A DNA stretch of 64,000 nt from Oegoconia quadripuncta (Eukaryota; Arthropoda; Insecta; Lepidoptera; Autostichidae): positions 1,922,501-1,986,500 of the forward strand of contig OX438747.1 of NCBI GenBank assembly GCA_949316235.1, read 5' to 3'. The notes below the pieces were generated by a model that worked only from the letters and a program-made list of their open reading frames with translations, ran no database searches and was not told the DNA's origin. A program made the translations under genes and the position numbers. Below, piece by piece: positions 10,085-22,000 of the stretch. How positions within the stretch are numbered: the stretch's first letter is position 1; every line of letters starts with the position of its first letter.

Positions 10085-13000
10085 CTGCAAACAATAGTTA
10101 TTAAGAGGGTGCAACGGGTCCAGTTTTAAAAAGTAAGATGAATTTCTTGTGTAATATATAGGGTCTAACAAAAGTAACCGGACAAACTTTGGCAATGGCA
10201 CGTATTATGACAATATAATATTCTAGACTTAAAAATTTTGTTTCCGAGTAAAAAAATTAACAGACTCACTTCATTTAAATTGTACGTACCTTATTTTATC
10301 AATGAGAAAAAACGTTCATATGGAAGACGCCAAAGTGGGTGGCGGGGCACAGGGCGCAACCAATCACAGCAAGCCGCGGCGTTCGGCGTCTTCAAAGATA
10401 CCGCGGCACGTGTTTGTGTTGTAGCAAAGTACTTAGAGCGCGCGGCCATTGGTCCAACTCACAAAATTTACATTTCTAAATTTTATTTGTTAACTTTAAT
10501 GTTTTATTTCTTCCGTAATAGGTACATCTGCAACGTTTGTCGGGTTAATTTTGTTAGACTTTATATTGTGTGACTGTTTGCGATTTCTATAGACGTCACT
10601 GTACAGGGTGAATTTGAATTCTTGTAATTCCTGACTACGAACAAAACTCCCAAGGATCTATAGTTGAATTTGATCAAAAAATTTCCAATTACCCATTCAA
10701 AGTAAACCATTCTGAAACCAAATTTATTATTATATCATTTATTATAGACGAACAGCATTACTGCTGGTATGTCTATGTCACAGTGTTGGAAGAGTTCACA
10801 TTGTTGTTATTCAGTCAATATTTAAGTCATCACTAGTTTTTTAAAAATTTATCCAATCTAATCTTGAACGAATTCACTGATTGGGCGGAGACAACCTCTT
10901 CCGGCAGCTTATTCCAGGCCCGAACAACACGGTTGCTCAGAAAGTGATGGGCGACATTGATGTCAGCGTGAGTGCGGCTTATTCGCAGAGCGTGTGCTCG
11001 TAACGGTCGTATGTCTTTCATCCTGAATATGTCGTGCAAGTGAGGCAGGTTGTATTTATAGGTGAAAATTTGAATATCCCTATGAGGTCACCTCGCAAGC
11101 GGCGCTCTTCAAGGGTTGTAAGATTCAGAATCTTCAGTCTTTCCTCATAGGGTTTCCGCCGCAGATTAAAGGGTATCTTAGTGGCCTTCCTTTGTACACT
11201 TTCTAGTAGATTGATTGCAAGATATTCGGCAAAATTCGGCGATGGTTCCTAGTGGAAAGGTGTTCGTAATCAGGAGTGGAGTCACCAGCTGAAAATAGTT
11301 GGACTCCGATACTGAAGGTGGTCTCCGAATGGTTTACTTTATATGGGGTAAATAAAATATGGCTAATGCCCATACGTGGACAGACGAGTTGATAAAGGTC
11401 GCGGGAAATCGCTGCATGCAAGCCACTTTCAATCTATGGAATTCTATGGGAGAGGACTATGTTCAGTAGTGGACGACTGTATTCTTTTTTTTTATGCACA
11501 ATCACACCTGATGTTAGGTGAAGATGAGGCCGAAGGTGGAAGCGTACTGACTCGGAAACCCCAACACATTTGGGGGACTGGCTATCTTATCTCTGACAAC
11601 CGGAACACAACAATGCTTAACATTACTGCTTGGCGGCATATTTAGATAAGATAGTGGTAGCTAGCCAAGCGGACAATTAAAATGCCCTTCCACCAACCAA
11701 ACCGAGAACTTAAACATGTACCCCGCTGGGATCGAACCCGCGACCTCCGAATCGTAAACCCAATGTTGTTTACATTGAGCCACGGAGGCGGTCTTGTGGC
11801 TGACGCGATGATGATATGTGTTTCAGAGCTTTCAGATTCTCAAGCGTCAACTTAAGGTCACCTCAATCTTGAGAACGGTTTATTAATACGGGCCTCAGAG
11901 TACGCACCTGTATTGAACTGACGACTATCCTGTCTGCAACTATGTCGTTCTCCTTGTCCACCCCATCAGCATCTGCATAGACGTTCCTACTATTCGCTAG
12001 CTTGCAAGTTTGCATGTGCTTCTGCATTTGCGCCTCGCTCTGATAGCTGTAACAGAGTTTATTTATACCACCATGCCCTAGTCGTCATACTATAATATAA
12101 AAAATTTAGAAAACGCCCGATAACATAGGCCAAAAGATTGTGTTAAAAGAATTTTATTTATTTTATTTTAACACTTTATTGTACACACAAATGGTCATTA
12201 ACAAAGATTTAAGAAAAATGTACAAATGGCGAACTTATCTCTGTAAGAGACCTCTTCCAGCAAACCCGTGAGATCGAAATTTGATATAAAAGGTAGACAT
12301 AAAGTGTACACGAAAGAATCTTCGAAATAACTTAACCGATTTCCATCAAACATGGCTAAGAACGTAACCGCCTCCGTGGCTCAATGTAAACATTGGGTTT
12401 ACGATTCGGAGGTCGCGGGTTCGATCCCCAGCGGGGTACATGTTTAAGTATTCGATTTGGTTGGTGGTAGGGCATTTTAAATGTCCGCCTGGCTAGCTAC
12501 CACCATCTTATCTAAACCTGCAGCCAAGCAGCAATGTTAAGCATTGTTGTGTTCCGGTTGTCAGAGATAAGATAGCCAGTCCTCCAAATGTGTTGGGGTT
12601 TCCGGGTCAGTACGTTTCCACCTTCGACCTCATGTTCACTTAACATCAGGTGTGATTGAGTTCAAGTACCAACGCGTTGAGCATAAAAATAAATCTGCGG
12701 GGTTAATCTAAAATACATACATATATGTATACATACATAATGTCACGCCTGTTTCCCGTTAAGGTAGGTAGAGACCACAGACTTCCACTACGATCCTGAC
12801 ACACCTCTTTTGCTTTATTCACTCTCATAAGGTTGCACATACATGTTCGTCGGTTTAGGGTACTCTTGACTTGGCCTTTCTTTTAAAACATTACGGATTT
12901 GATCACGGTACGTTCGCCGTGGTCTTCCCCTACCAACACTACCATCCATATTCGCTTCGTATATCTCTTTCGTATGTCTTTTCATGATCCTCTTCACATG

Positions 13001-16000
13001 TCCAAACCATCTCAGCATACCTTTTTCAATCTTTGTCACTACGTCTTCATTCACACTGCTTAACTCCCTAATTACACTATTCCTGATTCTATCTTTCAAA
13101 GTCACCCCATTCATACTTCACAATGATCTAATATCCACTGCATTAATTGTACTAATCTATAAAAAAAAATTTAAAACCCTCAAAAAACCATAATGTTAAG
13201 TTGTAAAGATGGAAGCCTAATTTAAAATGCCTTAATCCGTTCCGTGGCGCTCTCATTACAAAAATTAAGATTTTTTTTTTAATACAACATTAACTGTAAT
13301 TAAATTATTAGTATACATATACTGTCTACCAACATCTTTGAATAAATCAGTGTTGAACTAACTTAAGGTCTTAGCATACGTGACGGGTAATTTCTCGGAC
13401 GGAACGGAGACGGGACAGGTATAGTTCCTAACGTGAAAGTGGTTTTAAAACATACGTACAGTGACGGTGTTCAACCTCCAAGCCCGGCGTTTTCAGGTCT
13501 CGGTTGAAGACGCCCTCTCGACGGAACGCCCCATAGCAGCCGGAGTCCCACAGGGCAGCTGCTTATCCCCAGCCTGCTACGCACGATACACCGACGACAT
13601 CCCGCTAGTCGGAGACGTCCACCTGGCCCTGTTCGCCGATGATGCCGCATTCTTCGCCAGATCGATGAGCAAGCTCCACTCAGCAGCAAAACTTCAGCCC
13701 ACGCTCGACGCCCTGCCCAGCTGGCTCATCAAATGGAAGCTCTCGGTGAACGTCGGGAAGACGCAGGCGATGATGACCACGCGAGCCTGCCAGCCTCCAC
13801 CTCTGCTGCTCCAGGGTCAAGAGATAGAGTGGTTGCCCAAGGTGAAATACCTGGGAGTCACCATCGACCGGGGACTCCGTATGCACCACCATGTCAGCGA
13901 CGTCGTACAGCGAGTGAAGACTGCTCGCGCACTACTTCGTCCAGTGCTCTCATCCAGCCTCCCGCTTCGCACGAAGCTGGGGATATACAAGATGTACATC
14001 CGGTCCCGCCTAACGTACGCGGCACCTGCGTGGTACGCCCTAACGTCGGCCACCAACAAAAAGAAACTCCGCGCCCAGGAGACTGCCACCCTGCGCACCC
14101 TCACCGCCGCCCCCCGCTTCGTGCGAAACGACACCATAATGAGGGACCTCCAGCTCGAGAGCCTGGACACATTCATCGGCCGCCTCGCCAGGAAGATGTA
14201 CGACGGAGCTGACAACTCCTCGCACCCCCTGCTGCAGAACATCGCTCCTCTGCACTCACGCCCTCCAGATGCCAGAGTCCGAGCCCTACCAAGGGAGCTA
14301 GTGCAGCCAGACACGTAGACGGAGTCCCGGGTCCGAAGAGGATCCGACAACTGGGCAACCACCGACAACCCAACGCCCTGCCCGCAGCTACGGGCAGCGG
14401 GGGCAACTATTGCAGGGGGTCACCAACCCCGGTACAATTTTCCTTACTCCCCGAGGGGAGTGAGATGGAAGGCTTCTCTCGGTGTTCAACGATAGTCGTG
14501 CTAGTGCTGCTACCATATTTCAGCACAAAATGTTCGATTTTACTTTTGAAGAACTAGCAATGGTTACCGTAGTATTAGATGAAGAAGATGCCATAACGAT
14601 GTTTTTTCTATTGCCGTCCCGTTCCGCCCGTGTTTCTCGCCACGTGTATTTTATTGCTATGTTTTCAAATGCAACGATGTCAAAAAATCGTCCCGTTCCG
14701 TCCGGCACGAGAATAAACGCGTCACGTAAGCTAAGACCTTTACTCGTGTTTCACCTGCTCTCTAAACTCAAAATAAATAATACCCAAAATTACGGTTGTT
14801 TTCGAGAATTAATTACTATTTTTCTGGTAAATAAACCCCATTAAAGCGATGTAGATAAATAAATAAATATCCTTAGACATACACACAGCGCCATCTAGTT
14901 CCACAGTAACACACTATAGGCTTGTGTTGTGGATACCAGATGATTGATATACTACATAAATACATATTTTTTTGTAAATAATGAAAACATCAAATGAATT
15001 CAAATTCACCCTGTACATGTATGTACATTGAATAAAATGTATTTGATTTTGATTGTGTCCCCTCCTCACCCCTGGTTGCAGGAGGTGCAGCGGTGAGGCT
15101 GCCAAGGCCCGTGGGATGTGACGCGATGGCGGTAGAAGGCCCCGTAGTCCTCAAACGTGGCCGCGCACTTGTCGCACTTCGGGACGCGCGTGCGGGCGTG
15201 CATGCGGAGGTGTCTACAGGAAACCATTCACTATAATCAACCTTCGACCAAATAATAAGCATGGAGGGGCCTAGCGCATACAAAACGTTACTGACAATCA
15301 AGCCAAGATAATAATAATAAATATCTTTGCACATACACACAGCACCATCTAGTTCCACACTATGCAACTAAGCTTGTATTTACTAGACGGTTGTCTGCGT
15401 GTCGATTATGTAACTTCACTCGTATCGTCATCGATTACATTAACCAACGAGAAACCGTCAAATTGCCGAGCGAGGGATGAATCAACCAATCACATGTCAG
15501 AACGTAACCGATGACGATAACGATGAAATGATATAATAGAGCCCCTGATCAGCCCTCAGATTACGTAACTTCATCGGTATCGTTATCGATTACGTTGACC
15601 AATGAGAAACCGTCAAATAACGGAGCGAGCGAAGAGCCAACCAATCACATGTCAGAACGTAACCGTTGACGTTAAATGAAATTATGTAATAGGACCCCAG
15701 ACTATCTGATTGTATTCACTCGATACACGCCCGATTCTTCTGTCAGACCTTTTCTGAAGTCAGACGTTCTTAAGCTAATATCCCGAGTACTTGCATGCGG
15801 AGCAGAAAGAAAAAATGGACGACGGATTACTGTCACTTATTAGCATTTACTAGTTGTAAAAAAAAAAAAAAATATTTGCTCGTGTTGACGCGAAAGTACC
15901 GGTAATAAAATCATAAACACCTGTATCCGATTCGGACGTGTATTGCATTGCTCCAACGCCTTCCGACAATTGGATCAGATTATCGGATCCGACTATCTGA

Positions 16001-19000
16001 TGGAAAAATGTGAAGTATATTCCCGCCCTTATTACTGTCATTACATTGGGTGACGTATTTTATTTATTTATTTAGGATCACCAATAATTGTTACGTCACT
16101 ACATAGCCCATTTAACAATTAAGGTTGGTTTTAAATTTAAATGTACAACCTTATATAGGTGAACACATCATGCAAAACAATTTTAAACAAAATAACAGTA
16201 AAACAAAAACTTATTTAACCTAAATTTACGTCTTCTTTGCTTTGATTGGTTGAGCAGTTTCGTGCCAAGTTGCGGTGATACGGTAGTGAAAGTAATAACT
16301 GGAAAGTAATATATTGTGTATGTTGTTGAGGGATATGAGGGAATAATATATTATATTAAAGTGCAGTTAAATTATCTAGTTGTGGTTTGTAGGCTTAGTT
16401 TATGTATTTTTATCTTTACGTTATATAATAATTACCAACTATAAAATACACCCGCAATGCTACTATTAGTGCAAACCTCATCTACTGGTATATATATGTA
16501 GTATATGTAGCAATAAAGAGTATTTGATTTGATTTTGAATGTTCAACGTACATGGTACAACAATGGTATGTTAACTAAGTATTGAGGCTACTACCAATGG
16601 TTTTGTAAAAGCTAGACACAGTGTCGCAGTGAATAAGTACGTATAACAGTCCGTTGGCCGTACCTGTTGAGCAGCGAGCGCGAGTGGTAGGCGGCCACGT
16701 GGCACAGCGGGCAGCGGTACGCGCGTGGGCCATGAGCGCGGGCGTGGGCCGCCAGCGCGCCGCGCGAGCGGTAGGCGCGCGGGCAACCGAGCCACGGGCA
16801 CGGGTGGCTGGGGACGGGCATACCATTTTTTTACGCGGGGAAATGCGTTTTAGCATACCGCTGGGGGACGGCGAGACGGTTATACATATGTTGAGGGCAG
16901 GCTGAAAACCAGTGCTGAGTGATTCACGTCACTCAGTGTTTACTGAGACTGTCCCCCACACACGCACTCATTGTAGTACCTAGTTAGTCATAGAGCCGTG
17001 TTGGTGGATCGATCTTGAGACTGGGATCGCGTCTCGATATTATAGTTTTCTTTTATTTTTATTTTTTTGATACTGTTTCAATATGAAACAGGTTCTCAAG
17101 CGTGAGCTGGTGGCCATCTCGGTCTCGAGTGCGGTTTGTGGGATGCGGACCTTGATTTCCTTGGTTTTGATTTCTTGTATGTTGTTGTGGTTTTTTTTTT
17201 CGGTGTGTGGAAATAAATGGTTTAAATGGTAAGTGGTTTAAATGTGGGACTCCCCTCCCTACCGGGAGGGATACCCACTAAAACCTCGCGGCGACCTTCC
17301 TCGACAGTAAGGAGGACCCGGGAACGCATAAGCGGCTCCAGGTCCCCCCTCACTAGGGGGGGCCCGTTCCCGGAGGGCGGCTGGCGCGCCCTCCCGGGGG
17401 GCGCTGTCGTGCCTCACACCGCAATCAGCGAGCGGTATGAGGCGCGACAGGGCCCGATGCGACGACAGCCCCCCGGTCGCTCCGGGGGGTGTCATCCTCT
17501 CCCGGGCCGCGTCCGACGACTACATCGCCGCAGGGGGGGGGGGGGCTAGCGAGGGGGCGTGGGCCGCCAGCGCGCCGGCAACCAAGCCACGGGCACGGGT
17601 GGCTGGGGACGGGCATACCAGCCGAATTCAAAGTAAATATTTATCAAACGCTCAATTACTCTCTATAACATTGCTTATGCCATGATGGTTGCCCAATCGA
17701 CCTTAAACGACAAGTTTCACCGAAAATCCACTATTGAGTGGTACTTAAGGTCGTGGCTATTTGTAACTCTTGTTATTTAACTGCTACTCATTAGTTTACA
17801 AAATAAAGATTAATCACTCAATCAATCAATCAAGTACACTTTATTGCACAAAATTCTACAATACACTTCTTAAATATAGCTTCAAAAAAATGACGCTTGA
17901 AGACCGTATTCCCGTCGTGTATAAAGTACATAACTTGCATGATGAAACATTCAAATGGAATACAATTAAAATTAAAAGTCTGATATATTTGTCAACATGG
18001 CGTACCACCGGTAAATACTGCTAGATTAATATATTTTAGTTATTATCCATAGCTTGATGTCTTACGGTATCTTGCTGTGGGGAAATGCCGCGGATATAAA
18101 TACAATCTTTGTTTTACAAAAACGAGCCGTTCGCGCAATTTATCAATTGAGACCTGCAGTGTCACTTAGAGACAGATTTAAAGAGTATAATATTCTAACC
18201 TTTTCGTCACAGTACATTTTTGAAAATCTAATATATGTCAAAAAAAATATAGCATCATTTAGGAAAAATAGTGATAAACATGATGTCAATACAAGAAATA
18301 AAGATAAACTTGCAGGTCACATAAGTCGCCTCCACAAAGTCAGTAATTCATTCAAAGGGTTATGTATACGCTTTTTCAATAAAGTTCCTGTTGATATACA
18401 AAATCTTCCTTTCAATAAATTTAAAGATACTATAAAACAGAAACTTATTAAGAAAGCATATTATAAAATATCAGATTATTTAGATGATAAACAATCATGG
18501 ACATAACCAGCCCGTTCGCATAACCAGGCTAAATTAATAATGAAATATTATAATATAAAATAATAATTAATAATTTTGTAATATAAAAACCTTTTTTTAA
18601 AAAGAGCGACGTCTCGAGTTTCTTGTTTGTTCTTCTCAGGGGAAAATTGCCTTTTGAACAAGCAGTAGCTTTAAAAATGTAAAATCTGACTATTTTAAGT
18701 GTACCCTGTGTACCTACAAAATAAAGCAATTTTGATTTTGTGGAAAGTAGCACGTCAGGATCGTTGCAAGTGGAAATCGATAGTTTCTGCCTACCGCAAC
18801 GGGAAACAATCGAGAGCATATGTACGATGTATGTATTCATTGATTGAAACAAACGATATAAAAAAAAAGTCGTTTAAAAACCATACCACCACCAATATCC
18901 GGCAATTCGGATAAACGATATACATATATCCAGCACATACCTGGGCGGCGCATGCGTGGCGGCGTGCGCGCGGTAGGTGAGCGCGTTGCGGCACACGCGG

Positions 19001-22000
19001 CGGCAGCGCGGGCAGGCGCGGGCGCGGGCGCGATGCGTCCGGTGCTGGTGCTGGCGCAGCTCCCAGGGCCGGCGGTACGCGGCCCCGCACGCCTCGCACA
19101 CCTGCGACCGCGCGCCGTGCACTGTCGCGTGGTGCCGCAGGGACTCCTGGGGTGCAGGGCCATCCGTCATCAACAACCCGCTACTAGTATTGGACAGACA
19201 CGTTTCCAAGCGTTTTTGCCACTCTTAAGGTCATAGCTCATTAGACCCACTCCGCACCGCCTCGTCGCACGGCGTCCACTCGTTGTATACAGGTGATACA
19301 CGGGTGGACGCCGCGTTAACCAGCGGACCTAGTGTCGTCAATCAGTGGACCCCGCGTGGTCAACGAGTGGACGTCGCTTGGTCTACGAATTTTCGTCTGT
19401 TAACATTGGCACTAGATATAGGTATCGTCCTCGCGTGAATCATTCGCGGGCAGCGCGCGGTCCACTCGGGACCCGCGCGTTGGCAATGCGCAGTCAACGC
19501 AAGGTAAGCGAGCAACGAGGTGATGCTACGGAGTTGATGTAGCGAGCGCATACCCATACAAGTCCATATAAAGAATACTAACCGCACGACGCGAGGCGGT
19601 GCGGAGTGAATGCCGGGTGGCTCTAATGAGCTATGACCTTAAAGGTTATTATTATTCTTATTATATATTATTATTATTCCTGGCACGTTTACTCGCGGTA
19701 GCCTACTGCCACCGCCGCGCTTCCTGCATCTAGATCTAGACGCAGTTCGTGGTACCTATCTTTGTACGAAAGCTTGCTTGCTTTCGTTCGTCGGCCACCA
19801 GGAACCAGATGAAAATCAACGCTGTGGCTTCGCCAGAGCACAATGCTGAGCCGGCATCGTTTTCAGAACCATGCTGTCACTTCACTAGCTTTTAGTTTAT
19901 CCTACTTGTTCATTCATTTCAAAACTCCATTTATCCATTCATTCAAAGCCAAAGATCAATTTCACTCGATCTCCTACTGCATAGGGTTAGCCTGATTACT
20001 GTTTAACATTTCATTAGGTCCCATTTACCGAGCGGGGAGATTTTTTTTTTTTTTTTTAAACGGTTCACAAAACTGGACACAATTTTATTCACAATATTAT
20101 TAGTCTTACCCAGCATTACGACATAATTAATTGAATGTATCCTACTTGATGTGAACACAGCATGCACACAGGTAAACAGTCTCAATACTTAAGAATAAAA
20201 TAGGCTATTAACTAATTAAGCACATAGGGAACTTCTTTTTTATTTATTTTAACACTTTATTGTATATAACCATACACACTAAAGAAAACAAAAACTACTT
20301 TTGTTTCATATACCTTGTTTTTTTTTTGTTTCAAATAGTCTGGGGACAAGGTAGTAATAGAATCACGTAAAGCGTCGTACTACTGTACTGTAAAGTACTG
20401 CTGTTAAGCCTAGCTTTTGGAATGTGACGTCGCGATTGTTGGACGTTTCTTTCTCTCGCTGATCACCTCGTTCCAGATTCTGTCTCTCAGAGTAACTCCG
20501 AGTATTATTCTTTTCATTGCAAGCTGACCGATTTCGGGCTGTTAAATTTGGACAAATCGTATGGCCAGCTTCCATGTATTCCATAATGAAGCCTTGTGGA
20601 ATTGGCCGACGAAAAGATATGGCGCAACTTTCCAAATCCTCCACAGTCCAGGTAAATCCGCTTGCTGCTTCTCGAAGTTAAGTCATCAATCCAAATGACA
20701 TCTCTGCAAGGATTCCCTAACAGCCCGAACTTGAATTAATGCTACATTTCGTAAACCATAACAACCACTGGAAAGAAAGACTGAAAAAGCCTGATGTGGA
20801 GAATATATGAAAAGTTCTAGTTTGTATACCTCCAGATAGACTTCCAAAACTTTTTTTTTTTTTTTTTTAATCTTGGTTTAAAGACCTTGTTCATTAACTT
20901 GAACATGTCGGTCTATATAGACATTTACCATATAGGTACTAAACGTTATGGTTATTAATAGCTAATGACAGTAGCCTGTAAAGCATCCTCGCTTCACTCG
21001 AGTAGGGTGAAGCCAGAATGGTATTACAGGCGCCTACATTATTTAAGCACAGATAGCCTCCCATAATCATTGAACTTCCAAAACTTAAGATAATTTAAAT
21101 AAACTCTCAGATCATAGCAGTTGTACCTTTCACAGAGCCAAAAGAAACTTAATGAAATACCTGATTCTTTCCCACAAAGCCGCAGTCAGGTTGCCTGCAC
21201 ACAAACGGATTGACGCCGAGATGTCTCCTATGATGCAGTATCAGTTGCTTTTTACTGATCAAACCATCTCGGCAAGCCTCGCACTCGTAGGGACGCTATG
21301 ATATACAACACAAATACATATCCAAAGAACAATTATACAATTCACATATGCATTTACATTAGCAATGGATTTTGATACGGTTTTAATTATCATTGAGAGA
21401 TTTTTGCCGGAAGGTTTATATGTATAATAAAAGTGATAGTATATATTATTATTATTTTTATATTTTATGGCAATCGGTCGTCTTTAATGCGACAACCATT
21501 ACTGCCAGTGTCCGGTTGTGCGGATAAAACGTTGGCTGAGGTTGACCAGTAAGAAATCCAAAGCCAAACTATTGGTCTGTGTCCTGTTTTGAGCCACCTA
21601 AAACAAACTTGCGTCTGGGTCATTCATGCACTCCTCTTCACCTCAATAAAATACGCATCAGAGATTCCCCAATTTGTGATTGTGGCCTTGAGGAAGGATC
21701 CACAGACCATATATTCTTTAACTGCCCTAATCAATCAGTTTCTTTGTATGATATTCTCCCCCCTGATATCCCCAGGCCCATTAACATGAAATCCCTATTG
21801 TTATATACAAATTCCACATTTGTTAATATTTTATCTAAGTATATTTCTACATATAATATTAAACTATAATATTTACTACCGTACTTGTGAAGTCCTCGTG
21901 TTGTTTTACTTTATGTATATTTGTGTTCGTCCTTTTTGTTTTAGGTGATAGTATATAGTTTATTAAATATGTCTTAGAGGAGACTTATGGCGGAAGACAA

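Noticed and set aside
13461..14318. 285-codon frame as a host gene
   Set aside because: It is a truncated LINE reverse transcriptase flanked by target duplications; its first codons come from outside the element.
16571..17685. Multiple open frames over exon 7 and the GC-rich insert
   Set aside because: Shadow frames of GC-rich sequence, none with splice or domain support other than exon 7 itself.
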